Assembly (NCBI GenBank): GCA_044375275.1
Contig: JBILMZ010000136.1
Span: 1 to 9,428 of the forward strand
DNA length: 9,428 nucleotides
Source: SZUA-430 sp044375275
Lineage (GTDB): Bacteria > Pseudomonadota > Alphaproteobacteria > Micropepsales > Micropepsaceae
Direction of reading: 5' to 3'
The first letter of the stretch is position 1; every line of letters begins with the position of its first letter. The notes under the pieces were generated by a model. The model saw nothing but the letters and a program-made list of their open reading frames with translations, searched no databases and was not told the DNA's origin. Shown here in pieces: positions 1 to 5,484 of this stretch. The position numbers were made by a program, and so were the translations under genes.

Positions 1-1275
1 CTGACGATGGCGATCATCTCCGCCCTTATCGTCGGCATACAGAACATGCGGTTTGCCATTCCGCAGATCTGCGTCCTGGAACTTGTCCGGGCTTCGGACG
101 GTTCGGACACGAAGATCGAGCGTATCAACAAGACCAGCGTCCTGCGGCTTCGCGACCGACTGCTGCCACTGGTGCGCCTGTCGGAAGTGCTGAACATCTC
201 GCCGCAAGACGGCGTGGAATCCGCGGAAGCCTATATCGTCGTGGCGCAGGCGGGTGGCCGGACATTCGGCATCGTGGTCGATACGGTGTTTGATACCGGC
301 GAAATCGTTGTGAAGCCTGTCAGCCCGATCCTGAAGGACATTCCGCTGTTCTCCGGAAACACGATCCTGGGTGATGGCAGCGTCATCATGATCCTGGATC
401 CGAATGGTGTTGCGGCAGCGGTTTCCGGCGAAGTCGCGACACGCAGCGCGGCCGAGGATGCGGCATCTGCCATCGTGGGCGGCCGCGAGCAGAAGCAGGC
501 ACTGTTGCTGTTCCGCGCCGGCTCGATGGAGCCGAAGGCCGTCTTGCTGGGTGCTGTTACCCGTCTCGAAGTTGTCGATGCGAAGAAGTTCGAGCGTTCG
601 GACGGACGTCACGTGCTTCAGTATCGTGGCAGTCTCATGCCGATCGTGACATCGCTTGTCGGCTCGTTGCGCGAGGAGGGGCCGCAGTCCGTGCTCGTGT
701 TCAGCGAAGGCGACCAGACGGTTGGTGTCGCCGTCGACGAGATCCTGGACATCGTGGATGCGACCCTGAAGTTTGAACTCACGGCGGCTGGTTCTGGCAT
801 TGTCGGCACTGCAGTCGTGCGCGAGAAGGCCACTGAAGTGGTGGACATCGCCTACCATGTCAGCGACGTGTTCCAGCACTGGTTCACGAAGCGGCCAACG
901 GCACAGCAGAAGCGTCACGTGCTGCTCGTTGATGACAGTCCGTTTTTCCGCACGATGGTCGCGCCGCTGCTGGCTGCAGCAGGCTATGACGTGACTGAAG
1001 CGCCCAATGCCGAGCTGGCGCTGAAGTTCAAGGATGAAGGCAAGCTGTTTGACCTCATCCTCAGCGATATCCAGATGCCCGGCATGGGCGGCCACAAATT
1101 CGCGGCAGCGATCAAGCAGGATCCCTACTGGCGCTCGACGCCGGTTGTCGGCCTCGCGGCAGACACGGATGGGGATGATCGTGGCCGGTTCGATGCGCTG
1201 ACGCGCAAGTTCGACCGGGACGGGCTGATTGAAACGGTTCGCGGGTTCATCAATTCGCAGGAGCGCGCAGCATGA
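1..1275 (+). CDS. cheA: Hybrid chemotaxis histidine kinase CheA, C-terminal part (5' truncated by window)
   Basis: CheA autophosphorylates on receptor signals and passes phosphate to CheY and CheB at the polar receptor array. Only its C-terminal 424 residues are here. The reading frame is open from base 1 (Leu-Thr-Met-Ala...), and the segment LTMAIISALIV with RFAIPQ matches the normal junction between the CheA ATPase domain and its P5 domain. The ATG at 7 is therefore an internal Met, not a start. Counting codons from base 1, a P5/CheW-like domain spans about 1-135 (VLRLRDRLLPLV motif), a second CheW-like domain about 160-295 (LLLF, QYRGSLMPIV), and a receiver domain about 305-420. The receiver has the acidic pair D311/D312, phospho-acceptor D356 (LSDIQMP) and K403 in the KFDR motif typical of CheA-fused receivers. 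The usual Ser/Thr switch position is Ala386 (GLAAD). Its stop overlaps the cheW start. The His-phosphotransfer, dimerisation and ATPase domains must lie upstream. Confidence 0.93.
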   Translation: MTMAIISALIVGIQNMRFAIPQICVLELVRASDGSDTKIERINKTSVLRLRDRLLPLVRLSEVLNISPQDGVESAEAYIVVAQAGGRTFGIVVDTVFDTGEIVVKPVSPILKDIPLFSGNTILGDGSVIMILDPNGVAAAVSGEVATRSAAEDAASAIVGGREQKQALLLFRAGSMEPKAVLLGAVTRLEVVDAKKFERSDGRHVLQYRGSLMPIVTSLVGSLREEGPQSVLVFSEGDQTVGVAVDEILDIVDATLKFELTAAGSGIVGTAVVREKATEVVDIAYHVSDVFQHWFTKRPTAQQKRHVLLVDDSPFFRTMVAPLLAAAGYDVTEAPNAELALKFKDEGKLFDLILSDIQMPGMGGHKFAAAIKQDPYWRSTPVVGLAADTDGDDRGRFDALTRKFDRDGLIETVRGFINSQERAA

Positions 1276-1733
1276 GCAAGACAGGCGCCATCGGGCAGAC
1301 CAATGAGTATGTAACGGTGACCATCGGGACGCAGCTGTTTGGCATCCCCATCGATGTGGTCAACGAGATCTTCAAGCCGGAGCGGCTCACGAAGGTCCCC
1401 CTCTCCAATCGCGATATCGCCGGTGTGCTGAACCTGCGCGGACGGATCGTCACCATGATCGACTGCCGCCGCCGGCTCGGCATTTCCGAGGACGGCTTGG
1501 GCAGCGAATTCATGGCCGTGGGTGTCGAGCGTGATGGCGACCATTATGGCCTGCTGTTTGACGGGGCGGGAGAGGTGCTTCGCTTCTCGCCTGAACAGCT
1601 TGAACCGACGCCGGTCAATCTTGACCCGCACTGGAAAACGGTTTCGAAGGGCGTGTTTCGCATGGAGAGCGGGTTGCTCGTCCTGCTGGACATCAATGTC
1701 CTTCTCGACTTCTCGCGCAAGGCTGCAGCCTGA
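1272..1733 (+). CDS. cheW: Chemotaxis coupling protein CheW
   Basis: CheW is the SH3-like adaptor that links methyl-accepting receptors to the P5 domain of CheA in the chemosensory array. The 153-residue product is a single CheW domain with the normal length: an N-terminal strand EYVTVTIGTQLFGIPIDVVNEIF (about residues 12-34), then the family signature VPLSNRDIAGVLNLRGRIVTMIDCRRRLG (about 42-70) and a C-terminal LLVLLDINVLL. The ATG lies inside the cheA stop (ATGA overlap), with AGGAG at 1259-1263 eight bases upstream, so translation is probably coupled to cheA. It carries no fused receiver, so it is CheW and not CheV. It is followed by a 245-bp gap before cheY. Confidence 0.95.
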   Translation: MSKTGAIGQTNEYVTVTIGTQLFGIPIDVVNEIFKPERLTKVPLSNRDIAGVLNLRGRIVTMIDCRRRLGISEDGLGSEFMAVGVERDGDHYGLLFDGAGEVLRFSPEQLEPTPVNLDPHWKTVSKGVFRMESGLLVLLDINVLLDFSRKAAA

Positions 1734-1912
1734 TGCCGCTTTGGAATTCAGGCTGTTTACTTCCTGTTAGCCAATGAAGGTCGCGCCCGGGTGGCAAACG
1801 CCTGGGTTTCTGCCATTGGACAGGTTGAATTTGTGGCTCCCGCCTTCAATGCGTTTTTACGCTTTTGATCTAGCTTTCATGACAGTTTCGGGAAGCGCGA
1901 CTGCCTGCGCCT

Positions 1913-1935
1913 GTAAAAATGCCGGTAAAAGCCGG
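1913..1935 (+). repeat. Short tandem direct repeat in the cheW-cheY gap
   Basis: Two adjacent near-copies, GTAAAAATGCCG (1913-1924) and GTAAAAGCCGG (1925-1935), lie about 45 bases before cheY. The rest of the 245-bp gap (1734-1978) shows only a weak hairpin, GCGT-TTTT-ACGC followed by TTTT at 1851-1866, and no convincing gene or promoter. The repeat could be a regulator site or could be chance; nothing else in the sequence decides between these. Confidence 0.35.
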
Positions 1936-1978
1936 TCCCGAAGGGCATGGACGCATGACATGGGGTGGGTGAACGCCG

Positions 1979-2344
1979 ATGAAAGAATTCCTGATCGTTG
2001 ATGACAGCCGGGTTGTACGCAAGGTCGCCCGCCAGATTCTCGAGCAGCTGCAGTTCCAGATCAGCGAGGCCGAGGATGGCCAGATTGCGCTGGATGCCTG
2101 CCGCAAGCACATGCCTGATGCAATACTCCTGGACTGGAACATGCCGAACATGAACGGCATCGAGTTCCTGCGCGCCCTTCGCAAGGAACAGGATGGAGAC
2201 CGTCCGGTTGTGCTGTTCTGCACGTCCGAGAGCGAGTTCTCCTTCATCACGCAGGCGATGGAAGCGGGAGCCAACGAATACATCATGAAGCCCTTTGACC
2301 GGGAAATCATCGAGTCCAAGCTTTCAGAAGTCGGGCTCTGCTAA
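1979..2344 (+). CDS. cheY: Single-domain chemotaxis response regulator CheY
   Basis: CheY receives phosphate from CheA and, when phosphorylated, acts on the flagellar motor switch or a rival sink. The 121-residue product is one receiver domain with no output domain. All switch residues of E. coli CheY have counterparts: acidic pair D8/D9, phospho-acceptor D52 within DWNMP, Thr82 (FCTSES), Tyr101 and Lys104-Pro-Phe (EYIMKPF). The text VDDSRVVRKVARQIL and DWNMPNMNGIEFLRAL is close to the alphaproteobacterial CheY of chemotaxis operons. Only a weak purine stretch (GGGGTGGGTG) precedes the ATG. The stop is 15 bases before cheB, so the two are probably cotranscribed. A stand-alone receiver could serve another pathway, but the position before cheB-cheR makes CheY the best call. 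Confidence 0.93.
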   Translation: MKEFLIVDDSRVVRKVARQILEQLQFQISEAEDGQIALDACRKHMPDAILLDWNMPNMNGIEFLRALRKEQDGDRPVVLFCTSESEFSFITQAMEAGANEYIMKPFDREIIESKLSEVGLC

Positions 2345-2359
2345 AGGAACACCCTTGAG

Positions 2360-3616
2360 ATGAGCCAGGTTTTGGCTTCCCGTACAACGGCTTCGGCGCA
2401 GGGCACCGACGCGATCAGGGTTCTGGTCGTCGATGACTCGTCCGTGATCCGCGGCATTGTCTCGCGATGGATCGAGGCTGCTGCCGAAACGACACTGTTC
2501 GGGTCTGCCGTGAACGGGCAGGACGCGCTTGAGCGCGTGAAGACCGACAAGCCCGACATCATCGTTCTTGATATTGAAATGCCGAGCATGGATGGTATCT
2601 CGGCGCTGCCGTTGCTGCTCAAGGCCTGCCCTCAGGCCAAGATCATCATGGCATCGACGCTGACGCGCCGGAATGCCGAGATCTCGCTCAAGGCGCTTGC
2701 GCTGGGCGCTGCGGACTATGTTCCCAAGCCCACATCGTTGGGCGGTGGTGAAGCTGCCGAAGATTTTCGTCGCGAGCTCTTTGCGCGCATCACGGCGCTT
2801 GGCGGGAAGCGCCTTCGCCGGACGCCTGCGCCGCGACCCACGCCGACGGCCGAGGCTGCGCCGCGTGCGCCATTCCCGCCGGTGCCACCCGTTGTTACGC
2901 CCACTTCACGCGCTGAGACGCCTTCGGTTCCCGTGAAGCCTGCCGGGCTACCCATTCGTGCGCCTCATGCTCCTGTTTCTACTGACGATACTAGCGTGCC
3001 GGCTCGCGCTGCCATCCAGCTTCGCAAGTCCGCCTTGTTGCCGCCGCAGATCCTGGTCATCGGGTCTTCAACCGGCGGTCCGCAGGCGCTTGTCGCGGTC
3101 ATTTCGGCCATTGCGCCGCAGTTGAACGTTCCCGTGCTGATCACGCAGCACATGCCGGCCACCTTCACCTCCATTCTTGCGGAATCCCTCTCACGGGTCT
3201 CGGGCCTGAAGTGCGTCGAGGGTGCGAATGGCATGATGCTGGAACGTGGATGCGTCTATGTGGCGCCGGGCGACTATCACATGGTCATCAAGGGGAAGGG
3301 CGGGCCGATCGAGCTCAACCAGAATCCGCCTGAAAATTTCTGCAGGCCTGCCGTTGATCCGCTGTTTCGCAGTGTCGCCGCGGCCTACGGGGCATCGGCA
3401 CTTGCCGTTGTGCTGACCGGAATGGGATCAGACGGGCGAGAAGGCTCCCGTTCGATTGTCGGTGCAGGAGGTACCGTCATCGCGCAGGACGAAGAGACCA
3501 GTGTTGTATGGGGGATGCCTGGTGCTGTTGCACAGGCCGGGCTTGCTGCAGCCGTGCTGCCGCTGAACAGCGTTGGAACTGAAATACGCAAACACCTGGG
3601 GCTAAGACCGAAATGA
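2360..3616 (+). CDS. cheB: Protein-glutamate methylesterase/glutaminase CheB
   Basis: CheB removes methyl groups from receptor glutamates (and deamidates glutamines) to reset chemoreceptor sensitivity; phosphorylation by CheA activates it. The 418-residue protein has an 18-residue leader and a receiver domain at about 19-135 with D25/D26, phospho-acceptor D71 (LDIEMPSMDG), Ser99 and Lys123 (VPKP). A Pro/Ala-rich linker follows at about 150-225, then the methylesterase domain to the end. The catalytic triad is visible: Ser237 in GSSTGGP, His264 in TQHMP and Asp358 in LTGMGSDG. The length is above E. coli CheB (about 350) because of the long linker. AAAGGA at 2343-2348 supports the start, 11 bases away. 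The stop overlaps the cheR start by ATGA. Confidence 0.97.
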   Translation: MSQVLASRTTASAQGTDAIRVLVVDDSSVIRGIVSRWIEAAAETTLFGSAVNGQDALERVKTDKPDIIVLDIEMPSMDGISALPLLLKACPQAKIIMASTLTRRNAEISLKALALGAADYVPKPTSLGGGEAAEDFRRELFARITALGGKRLRRTPAPRPTPTAEAAPRAPFPPVPPVVTPTSRAETPSVPVKPAGLPIRAPHAPVSTDDTSVPARAAIQLRKSALLPPQILVIGSSTGGPQALVAVISAIAPQLNVPVLITQHMPATFTSILAESLSRVSGLKCVEGANGMMLERGCVYVAPGDYHMVIKGKGGPIELNQNPPENFCRPAVDPLFRSVAAAYGASALAVVLTGMGSDGREGSRSIVGAGGTVIAQDEETSVVWGMPGAVAQAGLAAAVLPLNSVGTEIRKHLGLRPK

Positions 3617-4470
3617 CGCCAGCTGATTTTGACTTCATCTCGCAAGTGCTGAAGCGTCGTTCGGGCCTGGTGCTGACGCCGGAGAAAGCCTACCTGATTG
3701 AAAGCAGGGTGGCTCCACTGCTGCGCAAGCACAACCTGCCCAACGTCGAAGCTGTTGCCCTCAAGATGCGCGCGAATGACGAGCGCATCACGCGTGATGT
3801 CGTGGAAGCCATGACGACGAACGAGTCGTTCTTCTTCCGCGACAAGACGCCGTTCGAGCACTTCGAGAAGCTCATGCTCCCCAAGCTGCTCCAGAGCCGC
3901 GCCTCGCAGAAGCGCCTGCGCATCTGGTGTGCTGCGGCTTCGACGGGGCAGGAGCCTTACTCGCTTGCGATGATCCTGAAGGAAAAGTCCCTGCTGCTGA
4001 AGGACTGGAAGTTCGAGATCTTCGGCACGGACCTGTCTACCGAGGTTCTTGACCGTGCAAAGGCGGGTCTCTATTCGCAGTTTGAAGTCCAGCGTGGCCT
4101 GCCGGTCCAGCTTCTCGTGAAGTATTTCACCAAGGAAGGCGACCAGTTCCGGCTCAAGGAAGACATCCGTTCTGCGGTTCAGCTCAAGCCGGCCAACCTG
4201 CTTGATCCGTTCACCGGTTTTGGCACGTTCGACATCATCTTCTGCCGCAATGTGCTGATCTATTTTGATGAAGCCACGAAGCGCAATGTGCTTGACCGCA
4301 TGGCGCAGCTGCTGCCGGATGATGGCTATCTGCTGCTGGGCGCGGCCGAATCGGTCGTGGGTGTCACAAACACTTTCGTGCCGCACGAGTCGGCGCGTGG
4401 CGTCAGCGTGAAGGCCAACAAGGCCGCCATGAAGCCCATCATCTCGGCGCCCAAGGTAGCGTCGGCCTGA
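3613..4470 (+). CDS. cheR: Chemotaxis protein methyltransferase CheR
   Basis: CheR methylates receptor glutamates with S-adenosylmethionine, opposing CheB in adaptation. The 285-residue product has the CheR N-terminal helical domain (about 5-60), the motif MTTNESFFFRD (67-77), the SAM-binding core IWCAAASTGQEPYSLAM (about 104-120), the acidic FGTDLS strand, FCRNVLIYF and the late LLGAAES motif. Length is typical for the family. No TPR or other C-terminal extension is present; the last roughly 25 residues are Lys/Ala-rich and look unstructured. The ATG overlaps the cheB stop and has no good ribosome binding site of its own, which suggests translational coupling. It is the last gene of the chemotaxis run and is followed by a strong hairpin. 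Confidence 0.97.
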   Translation: MTPADFDFISQVLKRRSGLVLTPEKAYLIESRVAPLLRKHNLPNVEAVALKMRANDERITRDVVEAMTTNESFFFRDKTPFEHFEKLMLPKLLQSRASQKRLRIWCAAASTGQEPYSLAMILKEKSLLLKDWKFEIFGTDLSTEVLDRAKAGLYSQFEVQRGLPVQLLVKYFTKEGDQFRLKEDIRSAVQLKPANLLDPFTGFGTFDIIFCRNVLIYFDEATKRNVLDRMAQLLPDDGYLLLGAAESVVGVTNTFVPHESARGVSVKANKAAMKPIISAPKVASA

Positions 4471-4510
4471 ACGCCGGGCTTTCCGCGCTCCAGCGTGTCC
4501 CCATAAACTC

Positions 4511-4542
4511 GAAGGGCGCTGCCGTTTCCGGCAACGCCCTTC
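4511..4542. terminator. Hairpin between convergent cheR and ctrA, probable bidirectional terminator
   Basis: An 8-bp perfect outer stem (GAAGGGCG at 4511-4518 with CGCCCTTC at 4535-4542) continues, after one C/A mismatch, into TGCC/GGCA with a 6-base loop. It lies 41 bases after the cheR stop and 28 bases after the ctrA stop. Neither flank has a full T tract; the ctrA side reads GAGTTTAT. Its position and stability fit a shared terminator, although the weak U tracts leave some doubt. Confidence 0.7.
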
Positions 4543-4569
4543 GTCAGACCCCCCGGTCCTAAAGCCTTG

Positions 4570-5259
4570 TCAGGCAGCCTTGCCTTCAAGCGGATCGCGC
4601 AGAACGTAGCCACGACCCCAGACAGTCTCGATGTAGTGCTGGCCGGCAGCCGCCTGGAGCTTCTTGCGCAGCTTGCAGATGAATACGTCGATGATCTTGA
4701 GTTCCGGCTCGTCCATGCCGCCATAGAGATGGTTCAGGAACATTTCCTTGGTCAAGGTCGTGCCCTTGCGCAGCGACAGCAGCTCGAGCATCTGGTATTC
4801 CTTGCCCGTCAGGTGCACGCGCTGACCGTCAACTTCCACCGTCTTGGTGTCGAGGTTCACGGTGAGCTTGCCGGTCTGGATGACCGACTGCGAATGGCCC
4901 TTTGAACGGCGTACAACCGCGTGAACGCGCGCGATCAGTTCATCCTTGTGGAAGGGCTTTGTCATGTAGTCGTCGGCGCCAAAGCCGAGACCCTTCACCT
5001 TGTTCTCGATCTGGGTTGAACCCGAGAGAATCAGGATGGGGGTGGCGATCTTGTTGACGCGAAGCTGCTTCAGAACGTCGAAGCCCGACATGTCAGGCAG
5101 CTGAAGATCCAGAATGATGATGTCGTAGTCATACAACTTTCCAAGATCTACACCTTCTTCGCCCAGGTCGGTCGTGTAGACATTGAAACCCTCGGACTTG
5201 AGCATCAACTCGATGCTCTGCGCCATTGCGCTATCGTCCTCGATCAAGAGAACTCTCAT
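4570..5259 (-). CDS. ctrA: Cell-cycle master response regulator CtrA
   Basis: CtrA is an OmpR-class DNA-binding response regulator. In Caulobacter it silences the replication origin and activates flagellar, pilus and division genes after phosphorylation by the CckA-ChpT relay. The 229-residue product begins MRVLLIEDDSA and has D8/D9, phospho-acceptor D51 (ILDLQLPDMSG), KPFHKDE, then the winged-helix domain from about 125. The recognition region (HLTGKEYQMLELLSLRKG, KIIDVFICKLRKKL, VWGRGYVLRDP) is as in Caulobacter CtrA from memory. The C-terminus is GKAA; the terminal Ala-Ala is the feature ClpXP needs for cell-cycle proteolysis in Caulobacter. An in-frame ATG at 5319 would add 20 residues, but family length and a ribosome binding site select 5259. 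The gene is divergent from fliI and convergent with cheR. Confidence 0.98.
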   Translation of the reverse strand: MRVLLIEDDSAMAQSIELMLKSEGFNVYTTDLGEEGVDLGKLYDYDIIILDLQLPDMSGFDVLKQLRVNKIATPILILSGSTQIENKVKGLGFGADDYMTKPFHKDELIARVHAVVRRSKGHSQSVIQTGKLTVNLDTKTVEVDGQRVHLTGKEYQMLELLSLRKGTTLTKEMFLNHLYGGMDEPELKIIDVFICKLRKKLQAAAGQHYIETVWGRGYVLRDPLEGKAA

Positions 5260-5268
5260 GCTTTCAGT

Positions 5269-5276
5269 CTCCCCTC
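5269..5276 (-). promoter_or_regulatory. Ribosome binding site that sets the ctrA start
   Basis: On the minus strand GAGGGGAG lies nine bases before the ATG at 5259. The in-frame upstream ATG at 5319 has no comparable site, and the 20 residues between do not belong to any CtrA known to me. Confidence 0.8.
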
Positions 5277-5320
5277 GCAGCCCGGATACAACCGGTGCCC
5301 TTGTTGGCTCGTTCACCAAC

Positions 5321-5325
5321 GAATC
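5321..5325. promoter_or_regulatory. GAnTC (CcrM-type) methylation site upstream of ctrA
   Basis: GAATC is the only GAnTC site I found between ctrA and fliI, about 62 bases before the ctrA ATG. In Caulobacter a GAnTC site in the ctrA P1 promoter makes transcription depend on hemimethylation and GcrA. The placement here fits the same logic, but the transcription start is not visible from sequence alone. Confidence 0.55.
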
Positions 5326-5338
5326 TAAGTGGTAATAC

Positions 5339-5352
5339 TTAAGAAAGCTTAA
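5339..5352. promoter_or_regulatory. CtrA-like box, TTAA-N6-TTAA, ctrA-proximal
   Basis: TTAA at 5339-5342 and TTAA at 5349-5352 are separated by six bases, with C after the second on the plus strand as in the consensus TTAA-N7-TTAAC. The spacing is one base short of the usual seven. It lies about 80 bases upstream of the ctrA ATG and 14 bases beyond the GAnTC site, where autoregulation by CtrA would be expected. The core also forms the small inverted repeat TTAAG/CTTAA. Confidence 0.5.
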
Positions 5353-5395
5353 CTCGGAGGCCTCTATCGTAAACCTGATCGATAAAATTTGTCGG

Positions 5396-5434
5396 ACTTA
5401 TGACACTTTCGGGCATCACTTACACTTTAGGGCA
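5396..5434 (+). repeat. Imperfect tandem direct repeat in the ctrA-fliI intergenic region
   Basis: ACTTATGACACTTTCGGGCA (5396-5415) and ACTTACACTTTAGGGCA (5418-5434) match at 16 of 17 positions after a three-base gap, with a 22-base period, or about two helical turns. The second copy runs into the fliI-proximal CtrA-like box. This geometry is typical of paired binding sites for one protein; no regulator is identified. Confidence 0.65.
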
Positions 5435-5441
5435 ACCTTAA
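5427..5441. promoter_or_regulatory. CtrA-like box, TTAG-N7-TTAA, fliI-proximal
   Basis: TTAG at 5427-5430, seven bases, then TTAA at 5438-5441 is one mismatch from the CtrA consensus TTAA-N7-TTAA. It ends 43 bases before the fliI ATG, suitable for overlapping a -35 element of a fliIJ promoter. Early flagellar operons including fliIJ are CtrA-linked in Caulobacter, which supports the call. I could not settle on a -10 element. Confidence 0.55.
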
Positions 5442-5459
5442 GCCAAATGTAGCCATATT

Positions 5460-5478
5460 GTCCGTGGTTTAGGCGGAC
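5460..5478 (+). repeat. Small inverted repeat over the fliI ribosome binding site
   Basis: GTCCG (5460-5464) and CGGAC (5474-5478) flank nine bases and overlap the AGGCGG at 5471-5476 that serves as the fliI ribosome binding site. In RNA it would form a 5-bp hairpin partly hiding that site. It is short enough to be chance. Confidence 0.3.
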
Positions 5479-5484
5479 TAACTC

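Noticed and set aside
7..9. ATG at position 7 as the start of a CheW-receiver (CheV-like) protein
   Set aside because: The frame is open to base 1 and reads Leu-Thr-Met-Ala-Ile, the normal CheA ATPase/P5 junction. The protein has two CheW-like domains plus a receiver, as in hybrid CheA, and there is no ribosome binding site visible.
1914..1936. Sigma-28 flagellar-type promoter before cheY (TAAA ... GCCG)
   Set aside because: The distance between TAAA and GCCG is 13 bases where about 15 is expected, and GCCGGTCC departs from GCCGATAA; Caulobacter-type bacteria are not known to rely on this sigma factor.
1774..2001. 75-codon open frame in the cheW-cheY gap
   Set aside because: No ribosome binding site, no recognisable sequence, and it overlaps the cheY start in another frame.
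3385..4386. 333-codon open frame antisense to cheB and cheR
   Set aside because: It lies opposite two genes with intact catalytic motifs, its residues show no recognisable family, and long antisense frames are common in GC-rich coding DNA.
5260..5319. 20-residue N-terminal extension of CtrA from the ATG at 5319
   Set aside because: The ATG at 5259 has a good ribosome binding site and gives the exact family N-terminus; the extension would also cover the ctrA promoter region.
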